Origin: Acidobacteriota bacterium
GTDB lineage: Bacteria > Acidobacteriota > Terriglobia > 20CM-2-55-15
NCBI GenBank assembly: GCA_003223895.1
Contig: QHXD01000320.1
Coordinates: 1 to 5,077, forward strand
DNA: 5,077 bases
Reading direction: 5' to 3'
Position numbers and translations under genes: made by a program. The notes under the pieces were generated by a model, which was not told where the DNA came from, did not search any database, and was given only the letters and a program-made list of their open reading frames with translations. This document shows, one piece after another, positions 1-5,077 of this stretch (position 1 is its first letter; the number at the start of each line of letters is the position of its first letter).

Positions 1-2219
1 GGATTCGGCACAGTGTTGATCAGGCTTGACCAGATGTTGGAGAAGTATCCATTCTTTTCGGTGGCCCAGCCGTCATATTCCCAGCGGAGTCCAAGGTTCA
101 GCGTCAATCGTGAATTGAGTTTGAAGTCGTCCTGAACGAAGCCGTCAAGATCGGTGATCCGCCATCCATAAGGTATGGACGTGCCCGTGGTGATCGTGCC
201 GCCCACGCCGCCAGTGATGCTGCTTCCCGCCGCACCATTGGTATTACCGGGGTTGGTGGCACTACATGTGCCCGTTCCCGTAAAGGCACTGCAGCCGGCC
301 CGGCCTATAAAGAGGTCGGCCCATCTGGAGAACGTGGGGTTACCCACGGGGCTACCATAGTTATTGGGTGTGTCCAGCACACGCACAGCCTCGAAGCCAA
401 CGCGGACTGTATGCTTGCCATGGGTCCAGGAAACCTGATCACCGAGTTGGTATTGGTGGGTGATCACGGTTCCGCCGTACTGATACTGCCCGCCCATAGA
501 CATCCCGCCGGAAATCCCCGCGCCGGAGGAGGAGCCGATGGTTATGCCCGAGAGGAAGTCGATCCCAGCGCGCAAATCTGTGATACCCACCTGCGAATTT
601 GTGAATGAAGTGAGGATGTCGTTCTTTATGGGGTAGCGCTGGTAGGCCACGTGGACTTCGTTCACGAAGTTCGTCGACAGAATCGACGTGAGTCTCAGGA
701 GGGACGAATGGTTCGATTTGATCGTTCTGATCGGATTTCCAGGAACGAAATTGCCTTGCTGAAGGGCATTCTGAACCGGAAAAGGAGCATAGAGTGGATC
801 CCGTTCATACTGATAACGGGCAGCCAACGTGTGTTTGCTGTTGATCAGATAATCGAAATTGCCCATGCCATTGTGATCTTTGAAAATTGCGGGTATCGAA
901 TAGTTCTGAAGCGCGTACCCTCCGTTGGGACCGCTCGGATCTACCCCGGAACCGGGAACCAGATAGCGGCCGTCAGGAAACTGGAGTTGAAGAAGACTGA
1001 TCGCCACCGGATTGAGGTTGAAGAGAGGGTCGGTGGCCGTGCCGCTCGGACACTGAACCTGTATGCCACCGTTGGAAGTGGTGTTGTTAAGGTTTCCGGT
1101 CCGATTGCATGGCGCTTGCGGACTGACGGCTGCCGCTAACGCGGGTACGAAAGCTTGTCCGGCGGAATCGCATTCGGACAAAGTTTTCCAGCCTGCGGGA
1201 CACTTGCCACGATTACCCGTTGCAATCGGAGGGGCGGTAGCGCTGGCGGCACCATAGCCCGTAAGACCATTTTTTTGGCCGGTCTCCTGATATGACACGA
1301 AGAAGAACAGCTTGTCTTTCTTGATAGGTCCACCGAATGCGCCCCCATACTGGTTCGAGTTCAGGAGCGGCTTTGGTAGACCCTGGTAGTTCCGGAACCA
1401 GGTGTTCGCATTCAGGGCACGGTTGCGGAAGAACTCAAACGCGGAACCGTGAAAACTGTTCGTTCCAGACCTGGTGATGACATTTACGTTCGCGCCGGGA
1501 TTCCGGCCGTATCCGGCATCGTAGCTCGAAGTTTGAATTTTGAATTCCGAAATGGCATCGGGGTTGGGAATCGCAAAACCGCCAACCGATACTCCTTCCA
1601 CACCGGTGTTGAAGCTGAACCAATTGTTGATGACAACACCATCCTGAAGGAAAGTATTTTGGCCATTGCCCGCGCCATTCACAGCAATGAGAGTTGTCCC
1701 TTTGCCGATCAGGCTGGCGTCCTGTACGGAGGCATTGGCTCCCGAAGACATTGCCAGAAGATTTGTGTAGTTGCGCGTGCTGAGGGGAAGTTCCGTCACG
1801 GTCGCGGCCGTTGCCACGGTACCGAGTGCCGAGCTCGCGGTCTGAATTGTTTCGACCTCAGCCTCAACCCGAACGGCTTCGGCCTGGGTACCCACCTCCA
1901 GGGCGCGGTCCAATACTGCCGTTTCCGTCACGTTTACCTTCACGGAAGGAACTTCTACGGCTTTAAAGCCCACGATCTCGAATCTCACCCTGTAATTGCC
2001 AGGCGGCAGCAGGTTCAGCTTATAGCTTCCGTCCTCACCTGTCGCTGCGCTACGGCTCTGGCCGGTATCCAAACTGATTGCCGTGACCATGACGCCAGGC
2101 ACGACAGCACCCGAAGAATCCGTAACTGTGCCTGTCAGTGCGCCCGTGCCCGAGGTTTGGGCCATGAGAGAAGGAACGAAGGTAATCAGTAGAGCGACCC
2201 ACCAGAAATTTCTGAGCAT
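1..2219 (-). CDS. Oar-like TonB-dependent receptor with carboxypeptidase-regulatory-like N-terminal domain (3' end cut by window edge)
   Basis: Reading the minus strand from the ATG at 2219-2217 gives an uninterrupted frame of 739 codons to the window edge, with no stop. Residues 1-20 form a signal peptide (MLRNFWW, hydrophobic stretch, SLMA before Gln21). Residues about 26-108 match a carboxypeptidase-regulatory-like beta-sandwich (GALTGTVTDSSGAVVPGV, then GEDGSYKLNLLPPGNYRV). A plug domain follows, with LPLSTRNYTNLL near 145-156, FLQDGVVINN near 190-199 and AISEFKIQTSSYDAGYGRN near 222-240. Barrel-type sequence then runs to the edge, including FVQDDFKLNSRLTLNLGLRW from about 694. Family members are usually about 1000-1200 residues, so a few hundred C-terminal residues are missing. 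Members sit in the outer membrane and take up ligands using TonB energy; the substrate here cannot be read from sequence. Four Cys (340, 350, 371, 390) lie in a probable surface-loop region. The start is fixed by a strong Shine-Dalgarno sequence 4 nt upstream. It lies downstream of the cytochrome/monooxygenase gene on the same strand, separated by a large palindrome. Confidence 0.93.
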   Translation of the reverse strand, partial: MLRNFWWVALLITFVPSLMAQTSGTGALTGTVTDSSGAVVPGVMVTAISLDTGQSRSAATGEDGSYKLNLLPPGNYRVRFEIVGFKAVEVPSVKVNVTETAVLDRALEVGTQAEAVRVEAEVETIQTASSALGTVATAATVTELPLSTRNYTNLLAMSSGANASVQDASLIGKGTTLIAVNGAGNGQNTFLQDGVVINNWFSFNTGVEGVSVGGFAIPNPDAISEFKIQTSSYDAGYGRNPGANVNVITRSGTNSFHGSAFEFFRNRALNANTWFRNYQGLPKPLLNSNQYGGAFGGPIKKDKLFFFVSYQETGQKNGLTGYGAASATAPPIATGNRGKCPAGWKTLSECDSAGQAFVPALAAAVSPQAPCNRTGNLNNTTSNGGIQVQCPSGTATDPLFNLNPVAISLLQLQFPDGRYLVPGSGVDPSGPNGGYALQNYSIPAIFKDHNGMGNFDYLINSKHTLAARYQYERDPLYAPFPVQNALQQGNFVPGNPIRTIKSNHSSLLRLTSILSTNFVNEVHVAYQRYPIKNDILTSFTNSQVGITDLRAGIDFLSGITIGSSSGAGISGGMSMGGQYQYGGTVITHQYQLGDQVSWTHGKHTVRVGFEAVRVLDTPNNYGSPVGNPTFSRWADLFIGRAGCSAFTGTGTCSATNPGNTNGAAGSSITGGVGGTITTGTSIPYGWRITDLDGFVQDDFKLNSRLTLNLGLRWEYDGWATEKNGYFSNIWSSLINTVPN

Positions 2220-2223
2220 GCCG

Positions 2224-2230
2224 CCTCCTT
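2224..2230 (-). promoter_or_regulatory. Strong Shine-Dalgarno sequence of the TonB-dependent receptor
   Basis: On the minus strand the sequence reads AAGGAGG, followed by CGGC and the ATG at 2219. This is a full-length anti-16S match with a short 4-nt spacer, and it decides the start of the receptor gene. The large inverted repeat ends at 2233, leaving only 2 nt between the stem and this site. Confidence 0.85.
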
Positions 2231-2232
2231 GA

Positions 2233-2365
2233 GTTTGGATGAGAACTGAAGAATTAGCCGCGAATTACGCTGATTACGCGAATGGGGCGCAAAAGTAATT
2301 CTTTAATGCGCCCCATTCGCGTAATCAGCGTAATTCGCGGCTAATTCTTCAGTTCTCATCCAAAC
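2233..2365. repeat. Perfect 59-bp inverted repeat (MITE-like palindromic element)
   Basis: Arms 2233-2291 and 2307-2365 are exact reverse complements over 59 bp. The spacer is 15 nt and AT-rich, and contains a further 4-bp pairing (2292-2295 with 2301-2304) around a 5-nt loop. The arms carry degenerate 9-bp tandem units (GAATTACGC, TGATTACGC, GAATGGGGC). The element fills 133 of the 160 nt between the stop of the monooxygenase gene and the start of the receptor gene. No coding potential and no clear target-site duplication are visible. There is no T-run after the stem on either strand, so a classical intrinsic terminator is unlikely. Perfect arm identity suggests recent insertion or active homogenisation; that it is a mobile dispersed element is inference. 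Confidence 0.9.
2262..2288 (+). repeat. Degenerate 9-bp tandem units inside the palindrome arm
   Basis: Three consecutive 9-mers can be read: GAATTACGC (2262-2270), TGATTACGC (2271-2279) and GAATGGGGC (2280-2288). A related GAATTAGCC at 2251-2259 lies 2 nt before the first. The same units occur in reverse complement in the other arm (2310-2336). The first two units differ at two of nine positions, and the third shares mainly GAAT and the final GC. This internal periodicity is directly visible; its function is unknown. Confidence 0.6.
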
Positions 2366-2379
2366 CTGGTACTAGCTGT

Positions 2380-3798
2380 TCAATTCGTCACCGACATCAG
2401 ACTTGCCGGATCGGCGTCACGGTCCAGGAGGAATCCGAGGTTGGGCGCCATCATTTCTTCCCAGCTCTGAAAACCCTGGTAGACCCATCGGGTCGGATCG
2501 GGGTTGAACTTGTTATTTACCGAATTGTCGTATCGGAATTCGAAGTGCATTCGGGTGCCCTTCGGTAGCTTCAGCGCGGTTCCGTAGGAAAGCTGCCAAT
2601 TGAAATCGTAGCGCGGAACATTGAGCACGATTTCTTCCCGGCCATCCGGATAGATCAGCTTGTACTGGGCGCTCTTTCCTCGAACATGCGCATGGGGCCG
2701 CAGCCGCACGATTTCGACATCCTTGAGGAAGGTGATATCCATCGGAGGCGCCAGATAGTTACCTTCATTCGGCGGAATCGCAAATTCCGGATTGTACGAG
2801 GAAGCGAATGCCGCTCTGGCGCTGGCCTTTGTTGGCACGATGACTGGTTCATCCTCGCCCGAGCCTTGAACGACGAATTTCTTCTTCGGCGGCGTCTTCG
2901 CCACCGTGAAGCCAATCCTGGTCCGGTCCGTGACGGCCTTACCGTTCGTCGTGTAATGAAGACTCACGATGAGGTCGGATCCGGCTGGTACGAGTTTTCC
3001 GGCATCCCAAACGCGGTAGTCGTCATAGCTCGCGCCGGGCAGATAGCAAAAATCGAGGGTTTGCCTCAGAGTCGGGCGGCCCGGTCGGAACTTCACCTCG
3101 GTGCTGCCCACGTCGCGCGTGGCGATGATCATCCCCGGCAACTCTGAGAATCCGCTGTTGCCTGGTGTGGGATTGCCTGTCTCATCTCGCGGTACCTGGA
3201 CCCACTCGTAGCGGTTGTAAACCGTCGTCGGCCGATGTTTCTCGAAGCTGAAACAAATGTGATGCACCACGGCGGGGTCGCCCGGCAGAATTTCCATCGA
3301 GGTGACCCAGGTGTCGTTCTTGAAAGGCGTCGGCAGCGCGATCAGCTCCCACTCCAGTGTGCCCTTCTCCGGCACGTCGTGGGCCGGCAGATCCATGACG
3401 ACTTCCGGCTGGATACCCCAACCGCCGGTTGGCCATTGAATCGGGCCCGGCGCGTCCTTCGGATTACCTTCGGGGGCTCCGCTGTCAGACCACTTCACGA
3501 GCGTGTCGATCTCGCTCTGTTTCAGCGAACGATCGTTCACGAAGTGCCCATAGCTCGTGTCAGCGAACCAGGGCGGCATTTTCCTCGTCACCACTGCGGC
3601 CTTGATCGCTCTTGCCCAGGGCCGCGCCTCCTGATAACTAAGGAGCGACATCGGGGCGATCTGGCCTGGTCGATGACAGCTCTGACAATTTTTCTGGAGA
3701 ATGGGGAGTACGTCCTTCGCGAAAGTAACCGGGGAGGACTCTTCGGATGCCATGCCGGCGACAACCATGGCCAACCCTGCAAGAACCAGACGCATCAT
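2380..3798 (-). CDS. Exported cytochrome c / copper type II ascorbate-dependent monooxygenase-like fusion protein
   Basis: The protein has 472 residues. Residues 1-17 resemble a signal peptide (MMRLVLAGLA..., AGMA before Ser18). A cytochrome c-like domain follows, with the haem-binding CQSCH motif at 38-42 and a plausible axial Met74 in RKMPPWFAD; it ends near WSDSGAPEGNP (103-113). The rest resembles the two-domain catalytic core of peptidylglycine alpha-hydroxylating / dopamine beta-monooxygenases. His179-His180 (VVHHICF) and His281 (LHYTTNG) would form the CuH site, and His369-X-His371 (RPHAHVRGK) with Met449 or Met450 (SWEEMM) the CuM site. This order matches HH, H, HxH, M in PHM. The full ligand set suggests an active copper enzyme taking electrons through the haem, but the substrate is unknown. 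Tandem ATGs (3798 and 3795) share the GAAGG/AAGG signals upstream, so either may start. Located in the periplasm or on the surface. The gene is divergent from the VOC gene and lies upstream of the TonB receptor on the same strand. Confidence 0.9.
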   Translation of the reverse strand: MMRLVLAGLAMVVAGMASEESSPVTFAKDVLPILQKNCQSCHRPGQIAPMSLLSYQEARPWARAIKAAVVTRKMPPWFADTSYGHFVNDRSLKQSEIDTLVKWSDSGAPEGNPKDAPGPIQWPTGGWGIQPEVVMDLPAHDVPEKGTLEWELIALPTPFKNDTWVTSMEILPGDPAVVHHICFSFEKHRPTTVYNRYEWVQVPRDETGNPTPGNSGFSELPGMIIATRDVGSTEVKFRPGRPTLRQTLDFCYLPGASYDDYRVWDAGKLVPAGSDLIVSLHYTTNGKAVTDRTRIGFTVAKTPPKKKFVVQGSGEDEPVIVPTKASARAAFASSYNPEFAIPPNEGNYLAPPMDITFLKDVEIVRLRPHAHVRGKSAQYKLIYPDGREEIVLNVPRYDFNWQLSYGTALKLPKGTRMHFEFRYDNSVNNKFNPDPTRWVYQGFQSWEEMMAPNLGFLLDRDADPASLMSVTN

Positions 3799-3805
3799 AA
3801 CCTTG

Positions 3806-3810
3806 CCTTC
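3806..3810 (-). promoter_or_regulatory. Probable ribosome binding site of the cytochrome/monooxygenase gene
   Basis: On the minus strand GAAGG lies 7 nt before the ATG at 3798, and a second AAGG (3801-3804) lies 5 nt before the adjacent ATG at 3795. Both are moderate Shine-Dalgarno matches, so the two tandem start codons cannot be separated from sequence alone. Confidence 0.5.
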
Positions 3811-3856
3811 TTACCAGGAAGAAGCATCCAAATTAGCCAAAATCATCGGGAATGCA

Positions 3857-3945
3857 CGTAGCCGTGGGCTTTATGCCCGCGTTCAAATACCGCCAGAAGA
3901 ATTCTTTGATTGAGCTTGAACGCGGGCGTAAAGCCCGCGGCTACG
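3857..3945. repeat. REP-doublet (REPIN-like) palindromic element
   Basis: Arms 3857-3886 and 3916-3945 are inverted repeats of 30 nt with only two mismatches (3865/3937 and 3874/3928). Both mismatches are T opposite G, so both would be U-G wobble pairs in plus-strand RNA. Each arm is also a small hairpin on its own: CGTGGGC with GCCCGCG at 3863-3881, and CGCGGGC with GCCCGCG at 3921-3939. The 29-nt spacer contains a 10-bp palindrome, AAGAATTCTT, at 3897-3906, almost on the same axis. Two palindromic units in opposite orientation match the architecture of REP doublets, which in other bacteria are moved by RAYT transposases. No such transposase is in the window. Confidence 0.85.
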
Positions 3946-4094
3946 AATCCGCTATCGACACTTCCAAAACTCAAATGGACTGCCCGCTCCTGAGTTTCCT
4001 GGTTGCGACCGATTATACATCGCGATCACGAAGGTGTATTAGTACTGATAGGCGAATTTATGAGGATCGACCCAACATGAGAGCTGACGCTGAC

Positions 4095-4098
4095 GAGG
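4095..4098 (+). promoter_or_regulatory. Ribosome binding site favouring the VOC start at 4107
   Basis: GAGG at 4095-4098 lies 8 nt before the ATG at 4107. The alternative in-frame ATG at 4077 has only a GAGG about a dozen nt upstream, which is a poorer spacing. This supports the shorter protein. Confidence 0.5.
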
Positions 4099-4106
4099 TA
4101 AAACTT

Positions 4107-4484
4107 ATGTTCAAAGACACCAAAGCATTCTCGGGTTTTTCGGTAAACGATCTGAAAAAGGCCAAAGAGTTCTATAGTCAAACTCTGGGACTCGAGGTTT
4201 CTGAAAGGCCTGAGGGGCTGGAACTGCACATTCGGGGCGGCACCAGGATATTCGTCTATCCCAAGCCGAACCATACTCCGGCAACCTTTACGATTCTTAA
4301 TTTTCCGGTAGCCAATGTTGAACAAGCTGTAGACAGGCTCACCGAACTCGGTGTGCGTTTTGAGCATTACGACCAGGGCAGTCTCAAAACAGACAAAAAG
4401 GGTATTGCTCGCGGTGCCGGTCCGGACATCGCCTGGTTCAAAGACCCTGCTGGTAATATTTTGTCTGTGCTTCAAGAGAAGTGA
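4107..4484 (+). CDS. VOC superfamily (glyoxalase/bleomycin-resistance fold) protein
   Basis: From the ATG at 4107 the product is 125 residues, the usual size of single-domain VOC proteins. It shows the paired beta-alpha-beta-beta-beta layout: FSGFSVNDLKKAKEFYSQTLGLEV (residues 8-31), a strand near GLELHIRGGTRIFVYPKPNH (37-56), a second module beginning FTILNFPVANVEQAVDRLTELGVRF (61-85), and the closing FKDPAGNILSVLQEK (111-125). In metal-dependent members the last motif is usually DPDGNxxEL; here Ser120 takes the place of the Glu ligand. The first-strand ligand position also holds no obvious His. Glyoxalase I or metal-dioxygenase activity is therefore doubtful, and the reaction cannot be named. 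The protein has no signal peptide, so it is cytoplasmic. A start at 4077 would add ten residues (MRADADEVKL) and is less likely. The S9 peptidase follows after 11 nt. Confidence 0.9.
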   Translation: MFKDTKAFSGFSVNDLKKAKEFYSQTLGLEVSERPEGLELHIRGGTRIFVYPKPNHTPATFTILNFPVANVEQAVDRLTELGVRFEHYDQGSLKTDKKGIARGAGPDIAWFKDPAGNILSVLQEK

Positions 4485-4490
4485 AAGGAG
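4484..4490 (+). promoter_or_regulatory. Shine-Dalgarno of the S9 peptidase overlapping the VOC stop codon
   Basis: AAAGGAG begins at the last A of the VOC gene's TGA (4482-4484) and lies 5 nt before the ATG at 4496. This fixes the peptidase start and suggests both genes are read from one transcript with possible translational coupling. Confidence 0.8.
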
Positions 4491-4495
4491 CTTCT

Positions 4496-5077
4496 ATGCG
4501 CTTCCGTGTGTCGCTTGTTCTGATGACTACACTGCTTGTGTCTTTCGGTGCATTCGGCCAAAAACGCAGCATCACGGAAAATGACCTGTTCGATTTCACG
4601 TGGATAGGAGACCCGCAGGTGGCGCCCGATGGCTCGCGTGTAGTCTTTGTCAGGGTCGGTGCGAATGACAAAAGAAACGGCTACAACACATCACTCTGGG
4701 TGGTCTCAACCACGACTGGCGACGTCCATCAATTGATGAACAACACACGCGATTCCGCCCCCCGCTGGTCGCCGGATGGCAAGTATCTCGCCTTCGTGCG
4801 CGTGACCGAAAAGGATGGCAAGCCCGACCAGCCGCAGCTTTTCATGATGAATATGGCAGGCGGCGAGTCGTTTCGGTTTACGAGCCTGCCGAAAGGGGTG
4901 ACTCAGCCCGCCTGGTCTCCCGATGGAAAGTCCATAGCATTCCTCAGCACTACCAACCCCGAAGATGCGAGAAGAACCGATTCGGAAACTGACCATGAGA
5001 GCGACGTTCGCGTGATTACGCGCGCCGTTTATCGCTCGAACGATGCAGGGTATTTAGACCCCAGGCGTCCAATGCAC
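4496..5077 (+). CDS. Exported S9 family peptidase (prolyl oligopeptidase / acylaminoacyl-peptidase type), N-terminal part cut by window edge
   Basis: The frame is open from 4496 to the window edge (194 codons). Residues 1-21 form a signal peptide (MRFRVSLVLM, hydrophobic core, AFG before Gln22). The mature part begins ITENDLFDFTWIGDPQVAPDG, the typical opening of bacterial S9 peptidases of the dipeptidyl aminopeptidase / acylaminoacyl-peptidase group. Three PD40/WD40-like blades of the beta-propeller can be read: QVAPDGSRVVFV (about 41-52), APRWSPDGKYLAFV (88-101) and PAWSPDGKSIAFLS (138-151). In this family the propeller gates a C-terminal alpha/beta-hydrolase domain carrying the Ser-Asp-His triad, which would lie beyond the window, so catalytic competence cannot be judged. 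The expected location is the periplasm or outside the cell, with a role in peptide breakdown. The gene lies 11 nt after the VOC gene and is probably cotranscribed with it. TolB-like propeller proteins share PD40 repeats but not this N-terminal opening. Confidence 0.9.
   Translation, partial: MRFRVSLVLMTTLLVSFGAFGQKRSITENDLFDFTWIGDPQVAPDGSRVVFVRVGANDKRNGYNTSLWVVSTTTGDVHQLMNNTRDSAPRWSPDGKYLAFVRVTEKDGKPDQPQLFMMNMAGGESFRFTSLPKGVTQPAWSPDGKSIAFLSTTNPEDARRTDSETDHESDVRVITRAVYRSNDAGYLDPRRPMH

Larger units (their letters stand above)
3799..4106. other. Divergent intergenic region with a REP-like palindrome and no clear promoter
   Basis: These 308 nt separate the starts of the monooxygenase (minus) and the VOC gene (plus), so both promoters should lie here. 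Apart from the REP-like inverted repeat at 3857-3945 I see no operator and no convincing -35/-10 pair. An open frame in phase with the VOC gene extends back to 3852, but it runs through the repeat and resembles no protein I know. An in-frame ATG at 4077 would add ten residues to the VOC protein. Confidence 0.6.

Noticed and set aside
1449..2192. A long plus-strand open frame of 247 codons opposite the receptor gene
   Set aside because: It is antisense to the well-supported receptor frame, has a low-complexity Arg/His/Cys-rich product without recognisable motifs, and has no Shine-Dalgarno; it is a shadow of the real gene.
2233..2365. The large palindrome as an intrinsic terminator of the monooxygenase gene
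   Set aside because: The stem is far longer than normal terminators and is followed by TCAAGGAGG on the minus strand and CTGGTACT on the plus strand, not by a T-run. It might still stop or slow polymerase, but the signature is absent.
3825..3838. CATCCAAATTAGCC upstream of the monooxygenase, sharing CATCCAAA and AATTAGCC with the arms of the 59-bp palindrome
   Set aside because: The shared words are only 8 nt each and in a different arrangement; this can be chance in AT-rich intergenic DNA and does not show an excised copy.
3235..3861. A 208-codon plus-strand frame opposite the monooxygenase gene
   Set aside because: It overlaps the N-terminal half of a clear haem/copper protein in antisense and resembles no family.
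4003..4020. TTGCGA (4003-4008) and TATACAT (4014-4020) as a sigma-70 promoter for the VOC gene
   Set aside because: The two boxes are only 5 nt apart instead of about 17, and no good -35 box lies at the right distance from TATACAT.
3852..4106. An 85-residue N-terminal extension of the VOC protein starting at 3852
   Set aside because: It would translate the REP-like palindrome, has no family similarity, and the VOC fold begins right after the ATG at 4107, which has a suitable GAGG site.
1..5077. Search for a defence system, CRISPR array, RiPP cluster, toxin-antitoxin pair, tRNA or integrase
   Set aside because: All substantial frames are explained by the four genes, and the only repeats are the two palindromic elements; nothing supports such a system.

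Overview
The window looks like chromosomal DNA of moderate-to-high GC from a Gram-negative soil or environmental bacterium, most probably an Acidobacteriota member. The assignment rests on protein style: an Oar-like TonB-dependent receptor with an N-terminal carboxypeptidase-regulatory-like domain, a cytochrome c / copper type II monooxygenase fusion, and an S9 peptidase with PD40 repeats. All three are typical of that phylum, but no phylogenetic marker is present.

Layout: there are two divergent gene pairs, and both window edges cut a gene. On the minus strand, a secreted cytochrome c / PHM-like copper monooxygenase (3798 to 2380) is followed by a large TonB-dependent receptor (start at 2219, running off the left edge, about 739 residues visible). 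On the plus strand, a small VOC/glyoxalase-fold protein (4107-4484) is followed 11 nt later by a secreted S9-type peptidase (start at 4496, running off the right edge, 194 residues visible). The second pair looks translationally coupled.

The two intergenic regions hold the most unusual structure. Between the monooxygenase and the receptor lies a perfect 59-bp inverted repeat (2233-2291 / 2307-2365). It fills almost the whole gap, ends 2 nt before the receptor's Shine-Dalgarno sequence, and its arms contain degenerate 9-bp tandem units. In the divergent region is a second, unrelated palindrome (3857-3886 / 3916-3945). Each of its arms is itself a small GC-rich hairpin, as in a REP doublet (REPIN). 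Both look like non-autonomous dispersed elements, although no transposase is in view.

Working together: the minus-strand pair suggests an envelope function, with a periplasmic or exported haem/copper oxidoreductase beside an outer-membrane importer of unknown substrate. The plus-strand pair is a small enzyme plus an exported peptidase. No CRISPR array, tRNA, rRNA, integrase or recognisable defence system is visible.
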